Positions 18,101 through 26,882 are shown, counted from the first letter of the stretch. The stretch is 64,000 nucleotides of DNA from Corynebacterium aurimucosum ATCC 700975 (GCF_007672725.1 NZ_VDTC01000006.1:1-64000), one strand, 5' to 3'. The notes: generated by a model not told the origin, from the letters alone. Program-made: numbers and translations.

Positions 18101-18495
18101 AGCTTCGCCACCTGCTCGGCCGTGAGTGAGAAAATGACCTCATCGAGGCTGGTCACCGAGAGGCCATCCTCGCCGGCGCGGACAAACATGCCGCGGTTGG
18201 AGGCCTTCTTGGACTCCGGGGGCACGGTGCCGTAGAGCAGGTCCTGGCCATCGCGCAGCTTATCGACGGCCTTCAGAGGGATCTCTGCATCGATCTCCTC
18301 CGGCGCCACCGAAATGAGCGGGGCGTTGATGGATTGCAGGGAGCCCTGCTGGGGCCAATCGAAGGAAGATTGGGTTTGGTTCACCGGCAGCAGCGGCGTG
18401 GCCACAAAGCACAGGAAACCGATGAATCCAGCGATGATGGCGGTGAGCCGCAGGGACTGCGGTGCTCGCAGTGAAGAGGTATTCCGATCTGACAC
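15151..18495 (-). CDS. embC: Arabinosyltransferase Emb
   Basis: A 1114-residue GT-C glycosyltransferase of the plasma membrane. It polymerises arabinan in arabinogalactan (and lipoarabinomannan) from decaprenylphosphoryl-arabinose, and the family is the ethambutol target. A first membrane helix (about 18-35) precedes an extracytoplasmic domain, then a polytopic core with the catalytic Asp pair in NTSDDGFILTMGR (D267, D268). A large C-terminal carbohydrate-binding domain follows from about residue 700. Corynebacteria usually have a single emb gene, and mycobacteria have three. It ends the dprE1-dprE2-aftA-emb operon, 31 bases after aftA. The symbol is by closest family; the C. glutamicum gene is called simply emb. 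Confidence 0.93.
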   Translation of the reverse strand: MSDRNTSSLRAPQSLRLTAIIAGFIGFLCFVATPLLPVNQTQSSFDWPQQGSLQSINAPLISVAPEEIDAEIPLKAVDKLRDGQDLLYGTVPPESKKASNRGMFVRAGEDGLSVTSLDEVIFSLTAEQVAKLPEDSTLRIQSTGDGTTVSLGKHKETSEEDLRPQVTGVYTEIDDSPEALAELGDDLRIHVEINSRFTSSPTPLKLIAMWLGLAMVVISLVCLWRIDRLDGKRRGFMPETWKQIRPLDGVVAAVLGWWYIFGANTSDDGFILTMGRVSDHATYMANYYRWYGVPEAPFGAPYYDLVAWLAQFSSASIIVRLPALISALIIWFILSREMLPRFGARVNERRLAHWTAAFMFLAFWLPYNNGIRPEPIVALGVMLTWASFERAISTQRLLPAAVGTIIATITLAAGPTGLTAVGIFLVCLPALFRIMGKRAPQIGWTALIAPFLACGTAVMVAAFGDQTLASVLESTRVRSAVGPSLPWYSEFVRYSTLFEPSVDGSLTRRFAMFTMLFCLALIIYAFIKDHRVVGAEADPTKRLLAIMALSAFFLMFTPTKWTHHFGIYAGVAGVIAALGSVVLSQIAMRSPRARTFSIAAVIFLLAISLGGWNAWWYVSSFGIPWWDRTVQFKGIEANTVVLAIAMVVLAIGLYQSLVHSYRKNKAETAGTLEEFEAANAAKVSRWAGVMSAPIAAACIIIVAFSCASFAKGYVAQADSYSVGKGNLTSLRGDTCSLADSTMVETNTNESFLTPVEGEFQDSLVDKKEDNFGFGPNMIKEDIEPENLNSASVGAIANTTGEDSATSNEQKDLTESEEKATEVTDSSAGGVRGTLGVNGSEMHLPFNLDYRKVPVMGSYDESQRSTATITTQWYNLPEPGENTPVLSVAAAGKIYHHDVNGVEQEGTELTLEYGTLKDGKVTNKGEAELSDVGATPKWRNLRIALDELPEEANVVRLVAVDDSTDEDDWMAFTPPRVPELATINSQFDSSTPALLDWSVALQFPCQRTFDHYAGVTEIPQFRILPDAAAQTSLTDFQSFSGGGALATAEAVNYSYEIPSYLNNDWARDWGSIEKYELRTNSRGEAPLEADIDQEIIQRSGLWKNSEMKIRPEGEQ
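15157..15173. terminator. Hairpin at the convergent end of emb and the hydrolase gene
   Basis: TTCGCCC (15157-15163) pairs with GGGCGAA (15167-15173) with a three-base loop. It lies just past the hydrolase stop and inside the last codons of emb. It could end transcription from the left. It lacks a strong T-run. Confidence 0.35.
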
Positions 18496-18526
18496 GGCGA
18501 TCAGTCTACGTCACCGCCATGGCTTA

Positions 18527-20479
18527 TTAAGATCTGGCCGCGACGACGAAGGGGCCAATCTGTTTAGTGGTCCAGCCCTCTTCAAAGACCTCCGGGTTGA
18601 AGAACACCGCGCGGTAGCGCACGTTGGGCTGATTGGGGTAAATGTCTTCTGCCAAGTGCGTCTTGTAGCCATCCCCGGGTTCCTTGATGTCCCCGCGGAA
18701 GATGAGCACGTCTGGGCCGCGCCACGGTGAGGACTCGAGGGAATGCGAGAATTCCTTCGGAGTCTGGTCCCAGGAATTGGAAGCCCACTCTTCAATCTGC
18801 AGGTTACGGGTGCTGAACTCTCCCAACGGGTTGGCATAGTTGCTGGTGAAGGCGTTAAACCCGTAGTAGGGGTTGTAGGCCATGAAGAGCTTTTCGTCCG
18901 TGAGGACGACGGTGTCGTTGGCCGCGTAGCCCTGGGCGTCGATGAATTCGCGGATCTTTCCGTAATTAGCGGAAGAATCGCTGGTGTAGCGGTCCGCGCG
19001 CTCCCCGTAGCCGTCGGTATCGGTATAAGCGTGATCCAAGGCGGTCACGTTCGTCGCGGGGATTTGCTGCGCATAGTAAATACCGCCCAGCCCCATGATG
19101 ATGGCAAAGACCAGGGTCACGCGCTTGCTGATGGTCTCAGTAATGCCCGCCGGGTAGAGCGTGGGCAGGCCCATGAGGCGGACGTCGGCCAGCGCGAGAA
19201 TGCCCGCCGTGGCGAAGAGCACCGCGACCATCAGCTCCAGGCGGAAGCCCAACAGCGTGCTGCCGGCAAGAGTCATGACCATGGAAGCCAAAGTCCACAG
19301 GTAGGTGCCGACGAGCGCGGTGCCCATAGCTCGGATTTCGGGCTCATCGACGCGCAAGATGAGGTAGATCAGGCCAATAAGGCTGAGGGCGCCGATGACG
19401 GACAAGGAGAGGAAGGGCGCCGGGATTTGGGTGCCTTCCTCCGGCAGGTAGTGCTGCGCGGTGGATTCTAGCGGGGCGGTGGCGTGCAGGACGGCGTGCA
19501 GATATGGTGCCCAAGCAATCGCGGCGATGGCCAGGGATCCGGCCGCGATGGCGGCGAGGCGCACGAGGGGAGTCCACCTACGGTCGCCCACGCACGTAAC
19601 GAGTGCAATGAGGCTGACGATGGTAAGCGCCACGGCTCCCGTGTACAGCGTGTAGAAGCAGGCGGAGATTCCGAGGTAGATGGCGATTGCGGCGGCGGAG
19701 AACCACGAGGAGCCGTAGAAGGCGTGTGAACACAGGACAGCTACCGCTGGTACGCCCATTGCGATGACCGCGGAATACGGTTCTTCAGCGCCGATGGTCA
19801 GGGTCACCGCTGTGGTGGTCAAGGCAATGGCGGTGGCCACAGGTAGGGAACCGGCAAGCCGCTGCCATAGAGGAACCAGGATGCACCCGGCCACGGCCAG
19901 GGAGATGAGGCTCCAGGGTTGGTAGACCTCCCAGCCGGGCATGTTGAGGATGTTGGCCAGCCGCCCACCCAACCAGAACCAGCCCAACGGGTAGAAGGTG
20001 GGCAGGCCTTCGTAGTTCATGTCCGCATAGGAGCTGGCTTCCGTGACGCGGGTGAGGAACTGGGTGCGGAACACCTGATCGACCTGGACGCCGTCGAGCC
20101 AGAGGCGCGAGGCCGATAGTGGCAGGCCAATGCTGGTCAGCGTAAGAAGCGCCGGAGAAATATAGCACAGGGCGGTGGTGAGCCACGTCCGCCACCGGGG
20201 TCGCGGCGAGCTGCCAATGACCCACCACACGCATAACGCGCCCACCAGGAGAACGGTGAGCGCAGTTCCCGCGGTGCTCAGCGCACGGGTCACCATCGAC
20301 GTACTGAACGCCGGGAGGGAGACCGTCTTAAAGGCAAAGAAGCCAAGAAGCGTGACAAGGCCACCACCTAGAGCGGCGGCGGCGATACCCACGAGGGTGG
20401 CGCGACGCGATAGGCGGTCGACGTCATATTCCATGGTGGGGGACACGGCGGGAGACGACATGGTGGGAGACTCAGTCAT
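18527..20479 (-). CDS. aftA: Galactan 5-O-arabinofuranosyltransferase AftA
   Basis: A 650-residue polytopic GT-C enzyme that adds the first arabinofuranose to galactan, using decaprenylphosphoryl-arabinose. It has about 11 membrane segments in the first 480 residues and a soluble C-terminal domain. The loop SYADMNYEGLPTFYPLGWFW is a conserved AftA segment. The ATG at 20479 follows a GGGA-containing leader; a longer frame adds only six residues. It is placed between dprE2 and emb as in mycobacteria, which supports the assignment. Confidence 0.9.
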   Translation of the reverse strand: MTESPTMSSPAVSPTMEYDVDRLSRRATLVGIAAAALGGGLVTLLGFFAFKTVSLPAFSTSMVTRALSTAGTALTVLLVGALCVWWVIGSSPRPRWRTWLTTALCYISPALLTLTSIGLPLSASRLWLDGVQVDQVFRTQFLTRVTEASSYADMNYEGLPTFYPLGWFWLGGRLANILNMPGWEVYQPWSLISLAVAGCILVPLWQRLAGSLPVATAIALTTTAVTLTIGAEEPYSAVIAMGVPAVAVLCSHAFYGSSWFSAAAIAIYLGISACFYTLYTGAVALTIVSLIALVTCVGDRRWTPLVRLAAIAAGSLAIAAIAWAPYLHAVLHATAPLESTAQHYLPEEGTQIPAPFLSLSVIGALSLIGLIYLILRVDEPEIRAMGTALVGTYLWTLASMVMTLAGSTLLGFRLELMVAVLFATAGILALADVRLMGLPTLYPAGITETISKRVTLVFAIIMGLGGIYYAQQIPATNVTALDHAYTDTDGYGERADRYTSDSSANYGKIREFIDAQGYAANDTVVLTDEKLFMAYNPYYGFNAFTSNYANPLGEFSTRNLQIEEWASNSWDQTPKEFSHSLESSPWRGPDVLIFRGDIKEPGDGYKTHLAEDIYPNQPNVRYRAVFFNPEVFEEGWTTKQIGPFVVAARS

Positions 20480-20517
20480 GTAAGTAGTTTCCCACACGCC
20501 GTGGACTTAGCGGAACT

Positions 20518-21276
20518 TTAGAAAGGCAGCTTCCGGAAGATCGCCTGCGGGATGAACTTGAATCCCAAGGACACGTACTCAAACAGCGGGTGCACGAAGA
20601 TGGACTGCTTACCGTCCAGGACCGCCTTGACGGTGGCCTTGGCCACGTCGGATACGTTGACGGTCAGTGGCGCTTCGCCGGCTTCCGCCGACATCTTGGT
20701 GCGGACCTGGCCCGGGCGGACCACGAGCACGTTGGCGCCGGAGCCGCGCAGGGCCTCACCGAGGTTGATGAAGAAGCCGTCCACGCCGGCCTTGGAGGCG
20801 CCGTAGACAAAGTTGGAGCGGCGCACGCGCATGCCGGCGACGGAGGAGATCGCCACGATGGTGCCGTGGCCCTGCTCCTTGAACTTCTGGCCGAGCAAGA
20901 CGCCAAGGGAGACCGGTGCGGTGTAGTTGGTCTGGGCGGAGGCGACGGCCTTGGCCTGGTCCTGCCACAGTTCTTCCTGGTCACCGAGGGTGCCGAAGGC
21001 GATGATGGCGACGTCGACGTCGCCGCGCTCAAAGGCGCGCTTGACGACGTCCCCGTGGCCCTCGAAGTCAGTCGCGTCAAAGTCGATGACCTCGACGTCG
21101 CCGCCGCGGGACTCGATGGTGGCTCGGGCATCCGCGATGCGCGGGGAGTTGGCGCGTGCCGCGAGGGTGACCTTGGCCGGGCCGCGCTCGAGGAATTCTT
21201 CGACGATGCCCAGGCCGATTTCGGAGGTGCCGCCGAGAAGGAGGATGTGTTGTGCTTGGCCTACTGCATTCAGCAT
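20518..21276 (-). CDS. dprE2: Decaprenylphospho-beta-D-erythro-pentofuranosid-2-ulose 2-reductase DprE2
   Basis: A 252-residue short-chain dehydrogenase. It reduces the keto intermediate made by DprE1 to decaprenylphosphoryl-arabinose with NADH. The nucleotide motif GGTSEIG begins at about residue 15, the catalytic Ser lies in AISSVAG, and YGASK holds Tyr and Lys. The C-terminus ends FKFIPQAIFRKLPF, typical of DprE2. The start lies 14 bases after dprE1, so both halves of the epimerase are made together. Confidence 0.93.
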   Translation of the reverse strand: MLNAVGQAQHILLLGGTSEIGLGIVEEFLERGPAKVTLAARANSPRIADARATIESRGGDVEVIDFDATDFEGHGDVVKRAFERGDVDVAIIAFGTLGDQEELWQDQAKAVASAQTNYTAPVSLGVLLGQKFKEQGHGTIVAISSVAGMRVRRSNFVYGASKAGVDGFFINLGEALRGSGANVLVVRPGQVRTKMSAEAGEAPLTVNVSDVAKATVKAVLDGKQSIFVHPLFEYVSLGFKFIPQAIFRKLPF

Positions 21277-21290
21277 GAGGTGATTCCTTT

Positions 21291-22694
21291 CTAGTGCAGC
21301 TCGAGGCGGCGGGACATATCGGAGGCGAAGACGCCGGTCGGGTCGATGTCGTTGCGGGTCTTGAGCCAGCCCTCGAGGCCCGGGTACATCTTGTGGAAGT
21401 TCTCCGCCGAGGTGCGGGACTCCTTGGCCAGGTAGAGGCGGCCGCCGAATTCCATGACGCGCTTATCCAGATCGTCGAGGAAGGCGCCCAGGCCCGGCTT
21501 GATGGGGAAGTCCACGCAGACATTCCAGCCTGGCATCGGGTAGGACAGCGGGGCCTTGTTGCCGGGGCCGAAGAGCTTGAACACGTTGAGCGCGGAGTAG
21601 TGTCCGGAGCGCTGCATGTCCCGGATGATCTCCTTGAAGGGCTCGACGGCGTCGGTCGGCACCACGAACTGGTACTGCAGGAAGCCGTTGGAACCGTAGC
21701 CACGGTTCCACTCGCCGATGAGATCCAGCGGCTGGTAGAACTGCGTGAGGTTCTTGACCTGGTTACGCGCCGGGGCGCCCATGAGGTAGTAAGCCTCACC
21801 GATAGCCATGAGGGAGAGCTTGTTCATGGTGAAGTTCGGGAAGATATCCGGAACCGTCATCAGCTGCGGAGCATTGAACTTCAGCGGGTCCTTCGCCAGC
21901 TTCGGGGCGAGCTCCTCGAGCTGCTCCAAGGTGGCCAAAGAGCCGCGCGAAATGGTGGAGCGGCCCAGCTTCGGCTCCGGGGAGATGACGTCGAACCACG
22001 CGGAGGAGTACGTGTAGTTGTGCTCCGAGCCATCGGAGTGGAAGGCCACGGTCTCATCGAGGTTATCGGTGCGGTCGGTATCCGCGATGAAGTAGGCGGT
22101 TTCCGTCTTGGTCATCTTGATCTGCGCGCGCAGGATGATGCCGGTCAGGCCCATGCCGCCGACGGTGGCCCAGAACAGTTCGCTGTTCTCACCTTCCGGT
22201 TCCAGGTGGAGGACGCGGCCGTCGGCGACGAGCAGCTCCATGGAGGTGACGTGGTTACCAAAGGAACCGGCGGAGTGGTGGTTCTTGCCGTGGATGTCCG
22301 GGCCGATAGCGCCGCCGATGGTGACCTGGCGGGTACCCGGCAGGACAGGAACCCACAGGCCGTAGGGCAGAGCGGCCTTCATGAGCTGGTCAAGGGTGAC
22401 GCCACCGTCGACGTCGACAATGCCCGACTCCGGATCGATGGAGTGGATCTTGTTGAGGGGTTGCATGTCGATGACGAGGCCACCGGCGTTTTGCGCGGGG
22501 TCACCGTAGGAACGGCCCATACCGCGGGCGATGACGCCGCGGCGCAGGTGGGCGGGCTTATCAGCGTTGTCCTCAGCCACCTGGGCGACGGCAGTCTTGA
22601 TGACGTCGACGTCTGGGGTGGACAAAACGTGGGCGGTTGTCGCCGCCGTGCGGCCCCAACCGTGGAGGGACTTCTCAGTAGTATGCAGTTCCAT
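21291..22694 (-). CDS. dprE1: Decaprenylphosphoryl-beta-D-ribose oxidase DprE1
   Basis: A 467-residue FAD enzyme of the VAO/PCMH fold. It oxidises decaprenylphosphoryl-ribose at C2', the first step to the arabinose donor. The FAD-binding half holds [14 protein letters not shown] and [20 protein letters not shown]. The cysteine that benzothiazinone drugs attack is kept: C393 in [10 protein letters not shown]. By family knowledge it should therefore be sensitive to that class. It is the first gene of the operon. The 148 bases upstream hold the promoter region shared with a small convergent-side gene. Confidence 0.94.
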   Translation of the reverse strand: MELHTTEKSLHGWGRTAATTAHVLSTPDVDVIKTAVAQVAEDNADKPAHLRRGVIARGMGRSYGDPAQNAGGLVIDMQPLNKIHSIDPESGIVDVDGGVTLDQLMKAALPYGLWVPVLPGTRQVTIGGAIGPDIHGKNHHSAGSFGNHVTSMELLVADGRVLHLEPEGENSELFWATVGGMGLTGIILRAQIKMTKTETAYFIADTDRTDNLDETVAFHSDGSEHNYTYSSAWFDVISPEPKLGRSTISRGSLATLEQLEELAPKLAKDPLKFNAPQLMTVPDIFPNFTMNKLSLMAIGEAYYLMGAPARNQVKNLTQFYQPLDLIGEWNRGYGSNGFLQYQFVVPTDAVEPFKEIIRDMQRSGHYSALNVFKLFGPGNKAPLSYPMPGWNVCVDFPIKPGLGAFLDDLDKRVMEFGGRLYLAKESRTSAENFHKMYPGLEGWLKTRNDIDPTGVFASDMSRRLELH

Positions 22695-22842
22695 CTCTTA
22701 CTCTTTGATTCGATGTGATGGGTCGGTTCTCTACCCTACCTAGGTGACAGTGCCTGTGGCGTGAGTGAAAACGTGAGATTAGGTACAAAAGCCAAGTAAA
22801 CGGAACATGTGTACTGTCCGGTTATGTGGTTTTAGTTCGGAA

Positions 22843-23121
22843 TTAGTACAGATCCATAATCTCGCGGATCTCTTCCGGCAGCTCTTCCTGGGAGGTGATC
22901 TCCGGGCCGTCATACTCACGGAGGATCTCGTAGACTCTTGCCCTTGAGACGGAATCGAGGATGGGGAGTTCCTCGGCGATGAGCCGCGTCATGAAACCAT
23001 TGAGCGGCAGCGAGGTGTGTTCGGTGGCCAGATAGTGGCCGTGGCGTTTGTCTTCCTCGGCGCGCTCATCTTGCGCTGCTCGCTGGGCCGGGGTGAGGTG
23101 CTCTTTTTTGGAGGAGTACAT
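22843..23121 (-). CDS. Small conserved hypothetical protein
   Basis: A 92-residue, charged and soluble protein with a helical N-terminus rich in K/E/R (HLTPAQRAAQDERAEEDKRH) and a C-terminal part (ELPEEIREIMDLY). I recognise no known domain. It is divergent from the next membrane-protein gene with a 36-base gap. It sits just ahead of dprE1 on the same strand, but the 148-base gap suggests a separate transcript. Confidence 0.6.
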   Translation of the reverse strand: MYSSKKEHLTPAQRAAQDERAEEDKRHGHYLATEHTSLPLNGFMTRLIAEELPILDSVSRARVYEILREYDGPEITSQEELPEEIREIMDLY

Positions 23122-23157
23122 GCACGGTAGCCTACCGCCCGCCTAAAGTGGGGCGGT

Positions 23158-23580
23158 ATGACTTCTCCCAAGCAAGACAATTATGCGCTGGATGACACCC
23201 TTGCCGGACGCATCACCCAGGCTGCGGCCGTGGGCATCATGACCGCGTTCCCTGACTGGATCAAGAATAAGACTGCGCTCGTTTTCGCCTACGTGCTGTC
23301 CTTCCTCGGATTCGGCGCGCTCGTGGCTATCACTAATGCAGAGAGCCATGAGGACCGCCCGGAGCCGGAGACCCCCGACGTTCCCGTGTGGGCCATCCCA
23401 GTTGCCTTCGCCATTCTTGTGCTGGGTGGATGGATCACTGTGAAGACTGAGCAAAGCGTGGTCCGGTTTATTCGCCGCCGTGGGGCGGCAAAACCCTGGA
23501 CGGTATGGGGCGGAATTAGTGCTGCCATCGTCCTCATCCTTAGCGAGCTTGAAGCACGCGAGCTCACCGCGCGTAACTAA
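23158..23580 (+). CDS. Membrane hypothetical protein
   Basis: A 140-residue protein with three predicted membrane segments (about 42-58, 78-96 and 116-130), a short acidic loop (ESHEDRPEPETPD) and a basic segment RFIRRRGAAK. No family is recognised. The next gene starts about 20 bases after its stop, which suggests co-transcription. Confidence 0.6.
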   Translation: MTSPKQDNYALDDTLAGRITQAAAVGIMTAFPDWIKNKTALVFAYVLSFLGFGALVAITNAESHEDRPEPETPDVPVWAIPVAFAILVLGGWITVKTEQSVVRFIRRRGAAKPWTVWGGISAAIVLILSELEARELTARN

Positions 23581-23600
23581 AAATGCGTATGGTGGGGCAC

Positions 23601-24467
23601 ATGAGCTCACAGGTCACAGATTTGGCGCAGGTCCGCGCCAATCGTGGTGAAACCCTCCTGTGCCAGGTATCCAATGTTCGCGCAGAAGCAGAGGTTCACC
23701 GCCAGATCGGTTTCTCTGACGCGCTCACGTTGGAAGAGCTCCACCACATTCTTGAAATCTGCTTCGGGCTGCCGCAAGAGGATTCACCGTGGCACTTCTT
23801 TGAGCACACAGATGCCCGCGGCCAGCGCATCGATCCGAGCCACACCGTGCGCGAATTCTTGAGCCGCGAAGGCGAGCAGGTTGATTACGCCTGGGGGCTG
23901 TGGGATTTCGAAATCATTGTGGTGGGGACCTACCCGCGCGATAGCGGGACGCCGGAGGCCCTGTGCGTGGGCGGTTCCGGTTCTTTCCAGACCCCCTTTG
24001 ATCTCACCGCCGTGAATGCGGAGCTCACGGGCCAGGAAACCATCGATGAGGTGTTGGATCTTGTCATTAGTCCCGTCCGCGCGCTGATTGAGAGAACCCG
24101 TCTCTACGACTTCGTTCCGCTCCTCCAAGCACTGGATCTGAAGCGGGATGTAAGCATTGATGCTCAGGCGTACCGCCAGCTGCGCACCTTGCCGCGCGAG
24201 GTGACGAACGAGGGCAAGGATGCTTTCTGGTCCATGGCTCTAGCGCTGTCCTGCATGGGCGGGCGCGAATTGACCGATTCCGTAGCGGAAACGTCCATGG
24301 CCGCTCTGGGGTGGGTCGATGATGATGGTGAGGAGCTGCGCGGCCCGGAAATTCGGGAGCTGTGCTCGGCTTCGCTGAGGGTTTTGTCATCCCTGGGCGC
24401 CTATGGCGAAGACGCCGTCGCGCCCGTAGACCGCCTGGACATTTACCGCGCCCTTGTCCGCGGGTAG
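23601..24467 (+). CDS. Plasmid pRiA4b ORF-3 family-like protein
   Basis: A 288-residue protein. Residues 10-120 fit the pRiA4b ORF-3/TnpR-like fold: an LCQVSNVRAEAEVHRQIGFS strand, then LTLEELHHILEICFGLPQED and WHFFEHTD. Family members usually read ..RRV.VP..LTL.ELH..IQ..MGW...H.H.F... The remaining 150 residues are helical and unassigned. The family came to notice on plasmids and in transposons but is common on chromosomes; the function is unknown. The ATG at 23601 has GGTGGGG upstream and is preferred over one at 23583. It sits inside the cell-wall region without an obvious link. Confidence 0.6.
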   Translation: MSSQVTDLAQVRANRGETLLCQVSNVRAEAEVHRQIGFSDALTLEELHHILEICFGLPQEDSPWHFFEHTDARGQRIDPSHTVREFLSREGEQVDYAWGLWDFEIIVVGTYPRDSGTPEALCVGGSGSFQTPFDLTAVNAELTGQETIDEVLDLVISPVRALIERTRLYDFVPLLQALDLKRDVSIDAQAYRQLRTLPREVTNEGKDAFWSMALALSCMGGRELTDSVAETSMAALGWVDDDGEELRGPEIRELCSASLRVLSSLGAYGEDAVAPVDRLDIYRALVRG

Positions 24468-24478
24468 AGTATTTCGCC

Positions 24479-24889
24479 GTGACTGAACCTACTTCTAGCA
24501 TGAAGACCCAGCTCGTGCGCTTTGTGTCCGTTGGTGTTTTCACCGCGGCGATTGATTACGGCCTGACCCTCTTCCTTACTTATTTGGGTCTGCATCGTTC
24601 CCTGGCGAAGGCGATCGGTTGGGTCTTCGGCACCATCGCCGCCTATGTGGCGAATGCCCGGTGGACTTTTGGTGCTCAGGTTTCCGGCCGCACCGCCGGT
24701 GCCGTGGGCTTGCTGTACCTGTCCACCTTTGCAGTACAGAATTTCCTGTATTGGGTGCTCAACGCCCCACTGATCAGCTTGGGCTTTGAAGGCGCTGTCA
24801 AGGACACCATCGCCTTCGTCATCGCGCAGGGCGTGGCCACGGTGACCAACTTCGCCATTCAGCGCGCATTTATTTTTAAGGGCAAGTAA
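24479..24889 (+). CDS. GtrA family membrane protein (first copy)
   Basis: A 136-residue protein with four membrane helices. The GtrA pattern is visible: RFVSVGVFTAAIDYGLTLFL at the start, then VANARWTFG after helix 2, and IAQGVATVTNFAIQRAFIFK at the end. GtrA proteins help move polyprenyl-linked sugars or anchor glycosyltransferases. In mycobacteria the GtrA protein Rv3789 lies beside dprE1 and has been tied to arabinan synthesis, so a role here is plausible. The start is GTG at 24479; ATG 24500 is an alternative. A second copy follows two bases after the stop. Confidence 0.8.
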   Translation: MTEPTSSMKTQLVRFVSVGVFTAAIDYGLTLFLTYLGLHRSLAKAIGWVFGTIAAYVANARWTFGAQVSGRTAGAVGLLYLSTFAVQNFLYWVLNAPLISLGFEGAVKDTIAFVIAQGVATVTNFAIQRAFIFKGK

Positions 24890-24891
24890 CC

Positions 24892-25347
24892 ATGCCTGAT
24901 CGCGCCGAACGCCTTTCACAGTCGAATTCCCTGCAGGCGCAGGGCGCGAAGTTCGCGATCACGGGAGCCATTGCCGCGCTTATCGACGTCTCCCTGACCT
25001 GGCTCTTTCAAATTGGTTTAGGGTTATTCGGCGATGTGGCCTCAAGGACCGTTGGCTTTGCCGCCGGCACCTTCGTGGCTTATTTATTGAATCGACGGTG
25101 GACCTTCAACGCGCGGGCATCGAAGCGCCGCTTTGCTGCCGTGTTTGCCACCTACGCCATGACCTATGCGATCAACATTCTGTTGTATCGCTGGGCCTTC
25201 CCCTTTTTCGACCACACGCTGGACTGGCCTTCGTCCTGGGCGCTGGCAGTGGCTTTCGTGATTGCCCAGGGCACAGCAACGCTGATCAATTTCTTTGTGC
25301 AGCGGTGGGTGATTTTCCGCAGCACGCGCAAGTCTTTTGAGTTTTAG
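24892..25347 (+). CDS. GtrA family membrane protein (second copy)
   Basis: A 151-residue four-helix GtrA protein: KFAITGAIAALIDVSLTWLF, AYLLNRRWTFNAR and VIAQGTATLINFFVQRWVIF. It is clearly related to the preceding gene but diverged, so this is an old tandem pair. The two may form a heterodimer, or each may serve a different lipid-linked sugar. The stop overlaps the convergent glfT1 stop by four bases. Confidence 0.85.
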   Translation: MPDRAERLSQSNSLQAQGAKFAITGAIAALIDVSLTWLFQIGLGLFGDVASRTVGFAAGTFVAYLLNRRWTFNARASKRRFAAVFATYAMTYAINILLYRWAFPFFDHTLDWPSSWALAVAFVIAQGTATLINFFVQRWVIFRSTRKSFEF

Positions 25348-26249
25348 GGCCGGCGGAAATCTTCCTTACGGCCGCGGTTGTGCAGGCGCAGCCACTCCAT
25401 AAAGCCCTTCACGTCATGCTGCTGAACTAGGAAGAACCAACCAAAGCGCGCGAATTCCTGGGGAAGAAGCTTGCGCATACCGCGTTGCCACAGCAGGTAG
25501 CCGCGGTTGCGGTAGGTAAAGAAACGCTTGAACTCGCCCTCCGGGTATTGCGTGTGCATCTTGCCGCCGAGGATGGGCTTGAACTCATCGGAGCCGTCTG
25601 GGTGTAGGTAGCTGGTGGTCAGCGCGGTGCCGAAACTCAAGCCTGAGTTGACCAGGCGGCGGTGGTACTCCACCTCATCGCCGCGGATGAATAGGCGGTA
25701 GTCCGGCACGCCGATGATTTCCATGGCCTCGGCGGAGATGAGTGCGCCGTTGAACAGGGAGGCGATGCCAGGGAGAAAATCACCCTCCAGCTCGCTCATG
25801 TAGCGGCGCCACACCAGGCCCTGGCGCAGGGGAAAGGCAAGCTTGGCGGGCTCGTTGATGTTGCACACGGCGGGGGAGACTTCGTGGAGGTTATTCTTAT
25901 CGGCGACTCGGTAGAGCTCCTCCAGCACCTGGTGGTCGGCGGGCCGTCCGTCATCATCCGCACACCACACCGCATCCGCGCCCAGGGCCAGAGCCGTCAG
26001 GAATCCCAACGCGAAGCCGCCGGCACCGCCCAGATTGGTTTCGGAAGGCACGTAGACGCCGCGCTCGCCGGCCAGTTCGTGGAGGAGCTCCTTCACTGCT
26101 GCTTCCGCACCGTTATCCACCACGATCACCCACTGCACCGGGTGCGTCTGGTTCACCACCTGCTCAAGGGAGGCGCGCAGCAGCTCCACGCGCTGGTGGG
26201 TGACGATCACAGCGGCCGTTGTTCCGGCCTGGGACAGGGTGGCAGTCAT
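25344..26249 (-). CDS. glfT1: Galactofuranosyltransferase GlfT1
   Basis: A 301-residue GT2 enzyme. It adds the first two galactofuranose units to the rhamnosyl-GlcNAc linker of arabinogalactan, using UDP-Galf at the cytoplasmic face. The N-terminal GT-A fold starts AAVIVTHQRVELL; the metal motif is WCADDDGRP (D98-D100) and the acceptor segment is LFIRGDEVEYHRRL. It lies close to the Wzm/Wzt exporter, as in mycobacteria (Rv3781-Rv3783). Two small exported-protein genes separate it from the transporter here. Confidence 0.9.
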   Translation of the reverse strand: MTATLSQAGTTAAVIVTHQRVELLRASLEQVVNQTHPVQWVIVVDNGAEAAVKELLHELAGERGVYVPSETNLGGAGGFALGFLTALALGADAVWCADDDGRPADHQVLEELYRVADKNNLHEVSPAVCNINEPAKLAFPLRQGLVWRRYMSELEGDFLPGIASLFNGALISAEAMEIIGVPDYRLFIRGDEVEYHRRLVNSGLSFGTALTTSYLHPDGSDEFKPILGGKMHTQYPEGEFKRFFTYRNRGYLLWQRGMRKLLPQEFARFGWFFLVQQHDVKGFMEWLRLHNRGRKEDFRRP

Positions 26250-26309
26250 GGGTTCTATTGTGCCACCCGCATGTGGCGCTCAGGTGCGTGACATGGAGGT
26301 GGCCGAGGT

Positions 26310-26768
26310 TTAGGCGTTGAAGCCCGGAATCTTGATGAGACCGGAGTTCACAGCATTGACAACACCAGCAATGAGGCCCAGCACAATCGCGGCGATGGAG
26401 GTGCCAACGATGATCTCAGCGGTGGTGCCCACCGGGTATTCCTTGGCGGTGTCATTCTTCAGGGAAGACATGGCCACGTCCTTGGCGGAGCCGGCAGTCT
26501 CAAGGCCTTCCTTGATTTCTTCAGGGGTGCTGCTGCCCTCGCTACTACCCTTGCTGCTGATGGCCTCAGCGCCCTTCTCAATGCCGTAATCCACGGAGGA
26601 GGCGTAGCCATCGCCACCGACGGCTTCCTTGAATCCCTGCTTCAGGATGTAGCCAAAGACTTCGGCCTCGGAGACCTCAGAAGAACCCTTCTCAGCAGCA
26701 GTAGCCGGGGCGATGGACAGGGACAGTGCGGTGGTGGCGGCAACGGCAGCGGCGGTGAAACGCTTCAT
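26310..26768 (-). CDS. Exported or membrane-anchored small protein, paralogue A
   Basis: A 152-residue protein with a signal peptide (MKRFTAAAVAATTALSLSIA, cleavage after PATA). Next comes a Gly/Ser/Glu-rich middle, then a conserved block NDTAKEYPVGTTAEI and a C-terminal hydrophobic segment (about 118-138) ending GLIKIPGFNA. Its signal peptide and C-terminal block match those of the neighbouring paralogue B. The ribosome-binding site is AAGGAG, 8 bases upstream. The topology suggests a cell-envelope protein held by its C-terminus. The function is unknown; it is lodged between glfT1 and the galactan exporter genes. Confidence 0.7.
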   Translation of the reverse strand: MKRFTAAAVAATTALSLSIAPATAAEKGSSEVSEAEVFGYILKQGFKEAVGGDGYASSVDYGIEKGAEAISSKGSSEGSSTPEEIKEGLETAGSAKDVAMSSLKNDTAKEYPVGTTAEIIVGTSIAAIVLGLIAGVVNAVNSGLIKIPGFNA

Positions 26769-26851
26769 GGAGGTTCTCCTTGGAAGAAAAGTAGAGGTAG
26801 TGAAAGTAAAGAAAATGATAAAGAAGTGAGGGCTAAAAAGTATGCGATATG

Positions 26852-26882
26852 GAAAAGCTCCAGCCCTCAAAGGGCTGGAGCT
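26852..26882 (-). terminator. Strong rho-independent terminator of paralogue B
   Basis: AGCTCCAGCCCT (26856-26867) pairs perfectly with AGGGCTGGAGCT (26871-26882), a 12-base stem with a three-base loop. On the minus strand it is followed by TTTT. It lies 35 bases after the stop of paralogue B and upstream of paralogue A, so the two genes have separate transcripts or A is read only by leak-through. Confidence 0.85.
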
